Below are positions 1 to 12,142 of a stretch of 64,000 nt of DNA, piece after piece. Below the pieces are notes generated by a model that was given only the letters and a program-made list of their open reading frames with translations, was not told the origin of the DNA and made no database searches. The translations under genes were made by a program, and so were the position numbers. Position 1 is the stretch's first letter. Each line of letters opens with the position of its first letter. The DNA is from Solirubrobacter sp963736505 (GTDB lineage: Bacteria > Actinomycetota > Thermoleophilia > Solirubrobacterales > Solirubrobacteraceae): positions 1,736,001-1,800,000 of the forward strand of contig CAVTOZ010000003.1 in NCBI GenBank assembly GCA_963736505.1. The letters are read 5' to 3'.

Positions 1-2
1 CC

Positions 3-350
3 GACCACATGACCGGCGCCGAGTTCCTCCCGCAGACGTCGATCCTCCCGCACGTCGACGCGGTCGTCACGCACGGCGGCAACAACACGATCACCGAGTG
101 CCTGTGGTTCGGCAAGCCGACCGTCGTCCTGCCGCTGTTCTGGGACCAGTACGACAACGCGCAGCGGATGGACGAGACCGGCTTCGGCGTGCGCCTGGAC
201 ACGTACCGGCACGCGCCCGAGGAGCTCACGCAAGCGCTCGACCGCGTCCTCGGCGACGAGGCGCTGAACGCGCGGCTCGCGGCCGTGTCGCGCCGGCTCC
301 ATCGCCGCCCCGGGACCGAGCACGCCGCGGACCTGATCGAGCGGTTGTGA
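3..350 (+). CDS. C-terminal part of an MGT/UGT-family glycosyltransferase (5' end outside window)
   Basis: The open frame runs in from the left edge and ends at TGA 348-350, so only the C-terminal nucleotide-sugar-binding half is visible. It carries the GT-B (GT1) signature HGGNNTITE followed about 20 residues later by WDQYDNA, the donor-sugar-binding loop of macrolide and UDP-glucuronosyl-type transferases. The acceptor-binding N-terminal domain is missing, so the substrate cannot be judged. The stop overlaps the GTG start of the next gene (GTGA), suggesting coupling. Family assignment is firm; the acceptor is unknown. Confidence 0.85.
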   Translation, partial: DHMTGAEFLPQTSILPHVDAVVTHGGNNTITECLWFGKPTVVLPLFWDQYDNAQRMDETGFGVRLDTYRHAPEELTQALDRVLGDEALNARLAAVSRRLHRRPGTEHAADLIERL

Positions 351-826
351 TCCTCGCGGTCATCTCCGACACCCACCTCCCGCGCGGGATGCGGCGCCTC
401 CCGGACGCCTGCGTCGAGCGCATGCGCGCCGCCGACGCGATCCTGCACGCCGGCGACCTGTTCGAGCGCTCCGTGCTGCGCCAGCTCGAGTCCTACGGGC
501 CGCCGGTGCACGCCGTGCGCGGCAACGTCGACAGCCCCGATCTGCGGATGCTCCTGCCCGCCACGCGGATCGTCGAGGGCCGGATCGCGATGATCCACGA
601 CGCCGGCCCCGCGCCCGGCCGGCTGCACCGCATGCGGCGGATGTTCCCGGACGCCGAGGCGGTCGTGTTCGGCCACTCGCACATGCCGCTGCACGAGGAG
701 CACGACGGCTTCCAGATCTTCAACCCCGGCTCGCCGACGGAGCGCCGCCGGGCGCCGAAGCACACGATGGGAATGGTCACCGTCACGACCGAGCGACTGG
801 AGTTCGAGCTGATCGAGCTTGACTAG
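347..826 (+). CDS. YfcE/MJ0936-family metallophosphoesterase
   Basis: A 159-residue calcineurin-like phosphoesterase. The metal-binding motifs occur in order: SDTHLP near residue 8, HAGDLFE near 38, RGNVDSPD near 58 and FGHSHMP near 109, followed by NPGSP. This spacing is typical of the small YfcE-type phosphodiesterases that use two metal ions. Start chosen at GTG 347, which overlaps the previous stop (GTGA) and places the first beta strand (ILAVISDTH) right at the N terminus. No signal peptide is seen, so it should be cytoplasmic. The natural substrate cannot be inferred from sequence. Confidence 0.88.
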   Translation: MILAVISDTHLPRGMRRLPDACVERMRAADAILHAGDLFERSVLRQLESYGPPVHAVRGNVDSPDLRMLLPATRIVEGRIAMIHDAGPAPGRLHRMRRMFPDAEAVVFGHSHMPLHEEHDGFQIFNPGSPTERRRAPKHTMGMVTVTTERLEFELIELD

Positions 827-829
827 CAC

Positions 830-867
830 GCATCGAAAGGTATCTTTCGAAACATGCCTTTCGATGC
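830..867 (+). promoter_or_regulatory. Nested inverted repeats, likely ArsR-type operator
   Basis: Three copies of the same 7-mer are seen: TCGAAAG at 833-839 and CTTTCGA at 844-850 and 858-864. The first two form a perfect palindrome with a 4-nt spacer. The outer arms extend to GCATCGAAAGG (830-840) against CCTTTCGATGC (857-867), also perfect. The last arm lies across the ATG at 854. Dimeric winged-helix repressors commonly bind such sites over their own start, so autoregulation of the downstream gene is the natural inference. Confidence 0.7.
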
Positions 868-1420
868 ACCGCGCGAGGTCACCGATCCCAAGGCGATGCG
901 CGCGCTCGCGCATCCCGTCCGGCTCGAGCTGCTCGAAGCGCTCGCCGACGCGGGCTCGCTGACCGCGACCGAGGCCGGCGAGCGCATAGGGGAGAGTCCC
1001 GCGAACGCGTCCTTCCATCTGCGCCAGCTCGCCAAGTACGGCTTCGTCGAGGAGGCGGGCGCGCAGGGCCGGCGCCGGCCGTGGAAGCTCAAGCACCTCG
1101 GCACGCGCTTCACCGACGTGCACGACGACGAGGAGACCGCCGCGGCGGCCCGCCAGCTCGACCGCGTGTGGCGCGACCGCTACCTCGCGCACGCCGAGCG
1201 CGCGTTCGAGGAGCGCCCCGCGCTGCCCAAGGAGTGGCGCGAGGTCACCGGGGTCAGCCAGTTCCGCTTCTACCTCACGCCCGCGGAGCTGCGCGAGGCC
1301 GACGACGCGATCCGCGACCTGCTGATCGAGCGCTTCGGCGACCGCCGCGACGGCTCCAAGCCGCGCCCCGCGGACTCGCGCCGCGTCGAGATCCTCACGT
1401 TCGGCTACGTGCAGCCGTGA
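854..1420 (+). CDS. ArsR/HTH_20-family winged-helix transcriptional regulator
   Basis: A 188-residue regulator. The N-terminal 85 residues form an ArsR-type winged helix: DPKAMRALAHPVRLELLEAL, then a recognition helix around SPANASFHLRQLAKYG, then a wing with charged residues. The remaining ~100 residues form a helical, charged domain found in many actinobacterial HTH_20 proteins. No metal-binding CxC pair is visible, so a metal sensor role is not supported. Its start codon lies inside a palindromic operator, and its stop overlaps the GTG of an MFS exporter, so it probably represses itself and that transporter. Confidence 0.88.
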   Translation: MPFDAPREVTDPKAMRALAHPVRLELLEALADAGSLTATEAGERIGESPANASFHLRQLAKYGFVEEAGAQGRRRPWKLKHLGTRFTDVHDDEETAAAARQLDRVWRDRYLAHAERAFEERPALPKEWREVTGVSQFRFYLTPAELREADDAIRDLLIERFGDRRDGSKPRPADSRRVEILTFGYVQP

Positions 1421-2595
1421 CGCGCGACGCGCGGATCTTCCTCGCGGGCCAGTCGGTCTCGCTGCTCGGCGACACGTCGCTGTGGCTCGCCCTGGCGATC
1501 TGGGCCAAGGACCTGACGGGCTCCAGCAGCGCCGCGGGCCTCGCGATCTTCTGCGTGATGGCGCCGCAACTGCTCTCGCCGCTGTCGGGCCTGCTCGTCG
1601 ACCGCGTCCGCCGGCGCCCGCTGCTGATCGCCGTCAACCTCGTGAGCGCGGCGGTCGTGCTGGCGCTGCTCGCGGTCGGCGACCGCGTGTGGATCCTGTA
1701 CGCCGTGGCCACCGTCTACGGCGCGTCGTACACGCTGCTCGCGGCCGGGCAGTCGGCGCTGCTCGCGACGCTCGTGCCGGGCGAGCGGCTCGGCGAGGCC
1801 AACGCGCTGCTGCAGACGGTGCGCGAGGGGCTGCGGCTGCTCGCGCCGGTGGCCGGCGCCGGGCTGTACGCCGTCGCCGGAGGCGCCGCCGTCGCCGTGC
1901 TCGACGCCGCGACGTTCCTGCTCGCCGCCGCCGCGCTCGCCGCGCTGCGGATCCGCGAGCCCAAGCCCGTCCCGCACGGCGAGCCGTGGCGCCGGGCGGT
2001 GACGGCCGGCGCCCGCCATCTCGCGCGCACGCTGCGGCTGCGGCAGATGATCACCGCCGGCGGCATCACGCTGCTCGTGCTCGGCTTCAGCGAGACGCTC
2101 AGCTTCGCGATCCTCGACGCCCTGCACCGCGAGGTCTCGTTCTTCGGCGTGCTGATGGCCGCGCAGGGCGTCGGCGCGGTGACCGGCGCGCTGCTCGCGA
2201 CGCGCGCCATGCGCCGGATCGGCGAGTCGCTGCTCGCCAGCGCCGGGATGGCGGTGCTCGCCGCCGGCATGCTCGGCCTCGCGAGCCCGAGCCTAGCGGT
2301 CGTGCTCGCCGCCAAGGCGCTCTACGGCTTCGGGATCCCGTGGATCGTGATCGGCGCGTACACGCTGCTGCAGCGCCTCACGCCGCGGGAGCTCCAGGGC
2401 CGCGCGTACTCGGCGGCGGAGCTGGCGCTCGGCGCGCCGCAGACGCTCTCGATCGCGCTCGGCGCCGTGCTGGTGAGCGTGGTCGACTACCGGTTCCTGC
2501 TGCTCGCCCAGGCTGCCCTGACGGCGAGCGCGGCGCTCTACCTCCTGCGCGTTTCGCGACCGCGCCGAGCGGTGACACAGGGGCCGAGCCGCTAG
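1417..2595 (+). CDS. MFS transporter (probable drug or metabolite exporter)
   Basis: A 392-residue major-facilitator protein with about 12 hydrophobic segments. The loop between TM2 and TM3 reads GLLVDRVRRRPLL, the MFS signature (G-x3-D-R-x-R-R). Start is GTG 1417, overlapping the regulator's stop by four bases (GTGA). Being coupled to an ArsR-like repressor suggests that export is induced by a ligand of that regulator. It resembles MFS families annotated as macrolide or enterobactin exporters; the substrate is unknown. The stop TAG at 2593 forms part of a -10-like box for rnz. Confidence 0.88.
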   Translation: MTRDARIFLAGQSVSLLGDTSLWLALAIWAKDLTGSSSAAGLAIFCVMAPQLLSPLSGLLVDRVRRRPLLIAVNLVSAAVVLALLAVGDRVWILYAVATVYGASYTLLAAGQSALLATLVPGERLGEANALLQTVREGLRLLAPVAGAGLYAVAGGAAVAVLDAATFLLAAAALAALRIREPKPVPHGEPWRRAVTAGARHLARTLRLRQMITAGGITLLVLGFSETLSFAILDALHREVSFFGVLMAAQGVGAVTGALLATRAMRRIGESLLASAGMAVLAAGMLGLASPSLAVVLAAKALYGFGIPWIVIGAYTLLQRLTPRELQGRAYSAAELALGAPQTLSIALGAVLVSVVDYRFLLLAQAALTASAALYLLRVSRPRRAVTQGPSR

Positions 2596-2608
2596 CCTCG
2601 CCCGCCGC

Positions 2609-3541
2609 ATGGATCTCTCGCTGTTCTTCGCCGGCACGGCCGGTTCGGTGCCGACGCAGCGGCGCGGGCTCCCCGCGATCCTGCTGCGGGCGGGCGGCGA
2701 CCGGATCCTGTTCGACTGCGGCGAGGGGACGCAGCGCCAGCTGCTGCAGTCCGTCGGGCTGCCGGAGCTGGACGCGATCTTCCTGACGCACTTCCACCTC
2801 GATCACTGGCTCGGCCTGATCGGCGTCGTCAAGACGTTCGACCTGCGCGGGCGCGAGCGGCCGCTGACGATCTACGGCCCGGCGGGGCTGCACCAGACGA
2901 TCCGCACCGTCAAGCCGCTGATCGGCCGGACCGCGTACCCGATCGACTACGTCGAGCTCGACGGCCACGACGAGGTGCGGTTCGGCGACTACGCGATCGC
3001 GTCGTTCCCGGTCAAGCACCGCGTCGAGGCGAACGGCTACGCGTTCATCGAGGACGACCGGCCCGGGCACTTCGACGTCGAGGCGGCGCGCTCGCTCGGC
3101 GTCCAGGAGGGGCCGGACTTCGGGCGCCTCCAGCGCGGCGAGGTCGTCAACGGCGTCCACCCCGAGCAGGTGATCGGGAAGGCGCGCAAGGGCCGCCGGA
3201 TCGTCTACACCGGCGACACCCGCCCGTGGCACACGGTCGAGTCCTACGCGCACGAGGCGAACGTGCTGATCCACGAGGCGACGTTCTGCGAGGACGAGCA
3301 CGACCGCGCGCGTGAGACGTGGCACTCGACGGCGCGCCAGGCGGCCCGCACCGCCGCCGACGCGGACGTGACGCTGCTCGCGCTCACGCACCTGTCGACG
3401 CGCTACTTCGTCCGCGACGTGCTCGCCGAGGCCAGGGCGGTGTTCGAGCGGACCGTCGTCCCGCGCGACTTCGAGTCGATCGAGATCCCGTTCCCCGAGC
3501 GCGGCGAGCCGCGCCTCGTCAAGCAGGAGCCCGAGGCATAG
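2609..3541 (+). CDS. rnz: Ribonuclease Z
   Basis: A 310-residue metallo-beta-lactamase-fold endonuclease that removes 3' trailers from tRNA precursors. The zinc motif THFHLDHWLG (HxHxDH) is near residue 60. FDCGEGTQRQ near residue 36 is the RNase Z-specific N-terminal signature, and YTGDTRP near 205 provides the metal-bridging aspartate. HEATF and a distal LTHLSTRY histidine complete the site. Length fits the ~310-residue RNase Z family. A TAGCCT box at 2593-2598 ends ten bases before the ATG, suggesting its own promoter and a near-leaderless mRNA. Confidence 0.93.
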   Translation: MDLSLFFAGTAGSVPTQRRGLPAILLRAGGDRILFDCGEGTQRQLLQSVGLPELDAIFLTHFHLDHWLGLIGVVKTFDLRGRERPLTIYGPAGLHQTIRTVKPLIGRTAYPIDYVELDGHDEVRFGDYAIASFPVKHRVEANGYAFIEDDRPGHFDVEAARSLGVQEGPDFGRLQRGEVVNGVHPEQVIGKARKGRRIVYTGDTRPWHTVESYAHEANVLIHEATFCEDEHDRARETWHSTARQAARTAADADVTLLALTHLSTRYFVRDVLAEARAVFERTVVPRDFESIEIPFPERGEPRLVKQEPEA

Positions 3542-4374
3542 ACGGCGTCGCGCTCGCCCTCGTCCTGACGGCGGCCGGAGCGCACGCGGCCTGGAACCTG
3601 CTCGCCAAGCAGGCGCGCAGCACCGGCCAGGCGCTGATCTGGCTCTACGGCGTCGCGGCGGTCGTCCTGTGGGCGCCGTTCGCGGTCGCCGACGCCGCGA
3701 TCGAGGGCGGGCTCAGCTGGGCCGGCGCCGCGTTTATGGCCGGCTCCGGGCTGCTGCACGTCGGCTACTACACGAGCCTGCAGCGCGGCTACCGCGAAGG
3801 CGACCTGTCGGTCGTCTACCCGCTCGCCCGCGGCACGGGCCCGGTGCTCAGCGTCGCCGGGGCGATCCTCTTCCTCGGCGAGCGGCCGTCCGCCGTCGGC
3901 CTCGCCGGGGGCGCCATGATCGTCGCCGGCGTGCTGGCGCTCGCGGTCGGCGGGTCGTCACGCGCCGGGATCGGCGCGGCGATCGCGACGGGCGCGTTCA
4001 TCGCCGCCTACACGGTCTGGGACGCGCACGCGGTCGGGCCGCTGAACCAGCCGCCGATCGCGTACTTCTGCGGCGCCGAGGTGATCCGCGCGACGCTGCT
4101 CGTACCGCTGGCGCTGCGCGACGACATCGGCGCCACCTGGCGGCGCGACCGGCGCGCGATCATCGGCGTCGGCACGCTCAGCCCGCTCGCCTACGTGCTC
4201 GTCCTGTTCGCGCTCACGCGCGCGCCGATCTCGCTCGTGGCGCCGGTGCGGGAGTCGAGCGTCGTGCTCGGCGCGCTGCTCGGCGCGCGCGTGCTGGGGG
4301 AGGGCGACCTGATCAAGCGCGTCCTCGCGGCGACCGCGATCGCGCTCGGCATCGCCGCGCTCGCGCTCTCCTAG
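3538..4374 (+). CDS. EamA/DMT-family transporter with apparent ATA start
   Basis: About 278 residues with ten hydrophobic segments arranged as two EamA repeats, a drug/metabolite transporter. The first helix (VALALVLTAAGAHAAWNLLAK) begins immediately after the end of rnz, yet no ATG, GTG or TTG is available in frame there. The only plausible initiator is ATA 3538-3540, overlapping the rnz stop as ATAG, with an AGGAG-like stretch about eight bases upstream. The next in-frame ATG (near 3736) would delete two helices. Its stop shares CTAG with the convergent PIN toxin gene. Family is sure; start is uncertain; substrate unknown. Confidence 0.82.
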   Translation: MDGVALALVLTAAGAHAAWNLLAKQARSTGQALIWLYGVAAVVLWAPFAVADAAIEGGLSWAGAAFMAGSGLLHVGYYTSLQRGYREGDLSVVYPLARGTGPVLSVAGAILFLGERPSAVGLAGGAMIVAGVLALAVGGSSRAGIGAAIATGAFIAAYTVWDAHAVGPLNQPPIAYFCGAEVIRATLLVPLALRDDIGATWRRDRRAIIGVGTLSPLAYVLVLFALTRAPISLVAPVRESSVVLGALLGARVLGEGDLIKRVLAATAIALGIAALALS

Positions 4375-4748
4375 GGTTCGTACTCGACGAGCAGGCCGAG
4401 GTCCTCGGCGAGCTTGCCCTGCTTCGCGTCGCGCGTGAAGAGCGTCAGTGCGTGTTCTGCGGCGGTGGCGATGATCAGCAGGTCGGCCTTGTTCTGGACT
4501 CGCCCTTCGAGCCGAGCGAACGCGGCTATCTCGCCGTATCGCTCGGCGACGCGCGCATCGACGTCGTGCGCGACGAACGTCTTGTGCGTGCCGACGAACT
4601 GCTGGCTGCGCTTGGCCCGGGTCACCGGGTCGTTCGTCGTCAGGACGCCCATTCGCAGCTCCCCGAGCGTCACGACCGAGATCGCCGAGGTTCCCTGCGG
4701 AGCCTCGCCGGCGAGAATCGCGCTGGTGTCGAGCAGGTAGACGCTCAC
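4371..4748 (-). CDS. vapC: PIN-domain ribonuclease toxin (VapC-like)
   Basis: A 125-residue PIN-domain protein. The acidic metal-binding residues are seen as D7 (LLDTSAIL), E30 (GELRMG), an aspartate in NKADLLIIATA and one in LFTRDAKQG. These toxins cleave tRNA or rRNA when freed from the antitoxin. The start is GTG 4748, overlapping the antitoxin stop by four bases, so the pair is translationally coupled. Its TAG stop (4373-4371) sits inside the same CTAG as the stop of the convergent transporter gene. Toxin identity is inferred from family and pairing. Confidence 0.87.
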   Translation of the reverse strand: MSVYLLDTSAILAGEAPQGTSAISVVTLGELRMGVLTTNDPVTRAKRSQQFVGTHKTFVAHDVDARVAERYGEIAAFARLEGRVQNKADLLIIATAAEHALTLFTRDAKQGKLAEDLGLLVEYEP

Positions 4749-5035
4749 GGCAGGTCCTTGTACTCGGGGAACGTGTCGTCCTCGTCGTCCTCCGCGCGTT
4801 CCGCGAGGAGCTCCGCCAGCCAGGTCGGGTCGGGCGGAGAATCGGCGTACATCTTCACCAGCGTCTCGCGGTCCACGAACCGCCGCGGACCTGGCTCCTC
4901 GGTCGCCGGGCCCAGCCGTGCGACGGGCTTCCCGCGCACGGTGATCGTGAACGTCGCGCCCTCGGTCTCGACCGCGCGCAGGATCGCGGAGACCTCGTTG
5001 CGCAGCTCACGCAGGGGAATCGTCCTGTCGGCCAT
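4745..5035 (-). CDS. Phd/YefM-family antitoxin
   Basis: A 96-residue antitoxin. The N-terminal fold (PLRELRNEVSAILRAVETEG, then FTITVRGKPVARLGP) is the Phd/YefM DNA-binding domain, which binds the operator as a dimer. The C-terminal third is acidic and low in complexity (AERAEDDEDDTFPEYKD), as expected for the flexible tail that wraps around a PIN toxin. It is followed directly by the PIN gene with a four-base overlap. A perfect palindrome lies one base upstream of its ATG, consistent with conditional autorepression. Confidence 0.87.
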   Translation of the reverse strand: MADRTIPLRELRNEVSAILRAVETEGATFTITVRGKPVARLGPATEEPGPRRFVDRETLVKMYADSPPDPTWLAELLAERAEDDEDDTFPEYKDLP

Positions 5036-5036
5036 G

Positions 5037-5053
5037 TGCTACGCATCGTAGCA
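5037..5053 (-). promoter_or_regulatory. Palindromic operator of the toxin-antitoxin operon
   Basis: TGCTACG-CAT-CGTAGCA is a perfect 7-bp inverted repeat with a 3-nt spacer, placed immediately before the antitoxin ATG (5035). Phd/YefM dimers usually bind such sites, so this is probably the autoregulatory operator. It also lies only ~25 bp from the pyrR -10 box on the other strand, so binding could affect pyrR. Confidence 0.65.
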
Positions 5054-5077
5054 AGCACCGGAGCCGTCGTCGACGGC

Positions 5078-5086
5078 TGCTACCTT
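5078..5086 (+). promoter_or_regulatory. Extended -10 promoter element of the pyr operon
   Basis: TGCTACCTT is TG-N-TANNNT, an extended -10. It stands 12 bases before the PyrR-binding hairpin, so transcription would begin near 5093 and include the whole hairpin. No good -35 hexamer is visible. Nearly the same nonamer precedes rimP (21127-21135) and rpsO (31175-31183). An 8-bp inverted repeat (5062-5069 with 5071-5078) lies just upstream. Confidence 0.5.
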
Positions 5087-5097
5087 CACCGCGTCCC

Positions 5098-5126
5098 TTT
5101 AACCCGGTCCCGTGAGGCCAGGAAGG
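5098..5126 (+). promoter_or_regulatory. PyrR-binding RNA hairpin overlapping the pyrR ribosome-binding site
   Basis: The leader contains GGTCCCGTGAGGCC, a stem (GGTC with GGCC) closed by a CCGTGA loop, preceded by CCC and followed by AGGAAGG with a bulged A. The core GTGAGG and stem layout match the PyrR-binding loop described in Bacillus and mycobacterial pyr leaders. The 3' arm runs into GGAAGG, the Shine-Dalgarno of pyrR (ATG 5134). No terminator follows, so UMP-bound PyrR most likely blocks translation initiation, as reported in mycobacteria, rather than transcription. Confidence 0.75.
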
Positions 5127-5133
5127 CACCTGC

Positions 5134-5682
5134 ATGTCAGATACGAAGGTCGTCCTCGACGAGGACGACATCCGCCGCACGCTCGTGCGCATCGCGCATG
5201 AGATCGTCGAGAAGAACGCCGGCCGGCCGCTCGCCCTCGTGGGCATCCACCGCCGCGGCGCGCATCTCGCCCAGCGCCTGCACACGCTGGTCGCCGATCT
5301 GCTCGACACCGACGTCCCGCTCGGCGACCTCGACATCGCGTTCTACCGCGACGACGTCGCCACGCGCCCGATCGACCCGGCGGTGCACGACACCAACCTG
5401 ACGTTCCGGCTGGACGAGTACACCGTCGTGCTCGTCGACGACGTGCTCTACACCGGCCGCACGACGCGCGCGGCGATCGAGGCGCTGTTCGACTACGGCC
5501 GCCCGGCGCGCGTCCAGCTCGCGGTCCTGGTCGACCGCGGCCACCGCGAGCTCCCGCTGCGCCCGGACTACGTCGGCAAGAACCTTCCCACCGCGCGCGG
5601 CGAGCGCGTGAACGTCCACGTCGCCGAGGTCGACGGCGCGGACGAGGTCACCATCACCCAGCTCGAGGAGGCGCTCGCATGA
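5134..5682 (+). CDS. pyrR: PyrR bifunctional pyr regulator/uracil phosphoribosyltransferase
   Basis: 182 residues, the usual PyrR length. The PRPP-binding motif VVLVDDVLYTGRTTRAA is near residue 100, and the basic RNA-binding face includes GIHRRGAHLAQR near residue 35. PyrR senses UMP/PRPP and binds pyr mRNA; it also converts uracil and PRPP to UMP. It is the first gene of a seven-gene pyrimidine operon and has the matching RNA hairpin in its own leader. Its stop overlaps the pyrB start (ATGA). Confidence 0.95.
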   Translation: MSDTKVVLDEDDIRRTLVRIAHEIVEKNAGRPLALVGIHRRGAHLAQRLHTLVADLLDTDVPLGDLDIAFYRDDVATRPIDPAVHDTNLTFRLDEYTVVLVDDVLYTGRTTRAAIEALFDYGRPARVQLAVLVDRGHRELPLRPDYVGKNLPTARGERVNVHVAEVDGADEVTITQLEEALA

Positions 5683-6613
5683 GGCACCTGCTGTCCATCG
5701 CGGACCTGGACCGCGCGGCGATCGAGCGCATCCTCGATCGCGCGAAGACGTTCACCGAGGTCTCCGAGCGCGAGATCAAGAAGGTCCCGGCGCTGCGCGG
5801 CCGGCGCGTGCTGAACCTCTTCTACGAAGCGTCCACGCGCACGCGCAGCTCGTTCGAGCTGGCCGCCAAGTCGCTCTCCGCGGACGTCATCAACTTCGCC
5901 TCGAGCGGGTCGAGCGTCGAGAAGGGCGAGTCGCTCAAGGACACCGTCCAGACGCTCAGCGCGTACCAGCCGGACCTGATCGTGATCCGCTCCCCGCACG
6001 TCGGCGCCGCCGAGCTGGTGGCCGGCTGGACGACGGCGAGCGTGGTCAACGCCGGCGACGGCAAGCACGAGCACCCGACGCAGGCGCTGCTGGACGTCTA
6101 CACGCTGCGCGAGCGGCTGGGCGCGCTCGACGGCCTGAACATCTGGATCGTCGGCGACGTCATGCACAGCCGCGTCGCGCGCTCGAACATCATGGCCTTC
6201 ACCGAGCTCGGCGCGAAGGTGACCGTGTGCGGGCCGCCGACGCTGATCCCGCGCGGGATGGAGACGCTCGGGTGCGAGGTCGAGTACACGCTCGACCGCC
6301 TGCCGGAGGCCGACGTCGTGTACGCGCTGCGGATGCAGAAGGAGCGCATGAGCGACAGCTTCGTGCCCTCGATCCGCGAGTACGCGGCGCAGTACCAGAT
6401 CGACGGCCGCCGCCTGTCGGCGCACCAGGTGCTGATGCACCCCGGCCCGGTCAACCGCGGCGTCGAGCTCGCCGCCGAGGTGATCGACTCCCCGCAGGCC
6501 GTGATCGGCCAGCAGGTCGCCGCCGGCGTCGTCGTGCGCATGGCGGTCCTGTACGAGCTGCTCGCCGGCCGCTCGGCGCCGCAGCCCGCGCTCGCCTCGG
6601 TCCCGGTGCACGC

Positions 6614-6617
<4 letters not shown>
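5679..6617 (+). CDS. pyrB: Aspartate carbamoyltransferase catalytic subunit
   Basis: 312 residues. It joins carbamoyl phosphate and aspartate, the first committed step of pyrimidine synthesis. The carbamoyl-phosphate-binding motif FYEASTRTRSSFE is near residue 49, and HEHPTQALLD near 130 and MHPGPVNRG near 252 complete the active site. No pyrI-type regulatory subunit gene is nearby, as expected for actinobacteria. It overlaps pyrR and pyrC by four bases on each side, so all three are probably translationally coupled. Confidence 0.96.
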
Positions 6618-7939
<1,322 letters not shown>

Positions 7940-7995
7940 ACGCCGGGTTCGACAACGCGGCCGATCGTGGGCAGCGCATGCGGAGCAGGGGCGGC

Positions 7996-9079
7996 TTGAG
8001 CGCCTACGTCCTGCTCGAGGACGGCGTGCGCTTCGACGGCGAGGCCGTCGGGGCGCGCGGCTCGGTCACCGGCGAGGTCGTCTTCACGACCGGCATGTCG
8101 GGCTACCAGGAGTCGATGACCGACCCGAGCTTCGCGCGCCAGATCATCACGTTCACGACGGCGCACGTCGGCAACTACGGCGTCTCGGAGTCCGCGATGG
8201 AGTCCGACCGGATCCACGCCGCCGGGGCGATCATGCGCTCCGCCGTCGACTACGACGACGCGCCCGGCGCCGAGCAGGGCTGGCTGCGCTGGCTGGACGC
8301 GAACGGCATCCCCGGGATCGCGGGCGTCGACACGCGCGCGCTCGTCCGGCATATCCGCGCCGAGGGCGCGATGCGCGGCGGGATCTTCTCCGCCGAGGTG
8401 CCCGAGTCCGAGGCGCGCGAGCGCGTCGCGGCGGAGCCGAGCATGCTCGGCCGCGACCTCGCGCGCGAGGTCACGATCGGCACGCCCACGCGCTTCGAAG
8501 GCGAAGGCGACGGGCCGACGATCGTCGCGCTCGACACCGGCATCAAGCGCTCGATCATCCGCAACTTCACGAGCCGCGGCGCGACGCTGGAGATCTACCC
8601 GTGCACGACGCCCGCCGAGGAGCTGCTGGCGCGCGACCCCGACGGCTTCTTCCTCGTGCCCGGCCCCGGTGACCCGGCCGCGCTGGACTACATCGTCGCC
8701 AACATCCGCACGCTGCTGAACACCAAGCCGGTGTTCGGCATCTGCCTCGGCCACCAGCTGCTCTCGCGCGCCGCCGGGCTGGAGACCTTCAAGCTCCCGT
8801 TCGGCCACCGCGGCGCCAACCACCCGGTCAAGGACGTGCGCACCGGCCGGATCGCGATCACGTCGCAGAACCACGGCTTCGCGGTCAAGGGCGAGGCGGG
8901 CGCGATCATCGACTCCGAGCTGGGCGCCGCCCAGCTCACGCACGTGAACCTCTACGACGGCACGATCGAGGGGATCCGCCTGCTCGACGTGCCGGCCGGC
9001 TGCGTCCAGTTCCACCCCGAGGCGGGCCCCGGTCCCAACGACTCCTTGAGCCTGTTCGACGACTTCATCGGAGCCATCG

Positions 9080-9090
<11 letters not shown>
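7996..9090 (+). CDS. carA: Carbamoyl-phosphate synthase small (glutaminase) subunit
   Basis: About 364 residues. The N-terminal CPSase domain begins SAYVLLEDGVRFDGEAVG, and the class I glutamine amidotransferase domain has the nucleophile in FGICLGHQLL with the catalytic His/Glu in CVQFHPEAGPGP. It supplies ammonia to CarB. Three in-frame starts are possible: GTG 7936 (overlapping pyrC), ATG 7978 and TTG 7996. I chose 7996 because it has AGGGG five bases upstream and gives the conserved N terminus without an extension. The end overlaps carB by 11 bases. Confidence 0.93.

Positions 9091-12138
<3,048 letters not shown>

Positions 12139-12142
<4 letters not shown>

Noticed and set aside
5137..6611. 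Long minus-strand open frames across pyrR-pyrB and similar ones across carB, infB, pnp and cheA
   Set aside because: They mirror codon bias of the plus-strand genes, are rich in Arg/Ala/Gly, and have no recognisable domains; typical antisense shadows in very GC-rich DNA.
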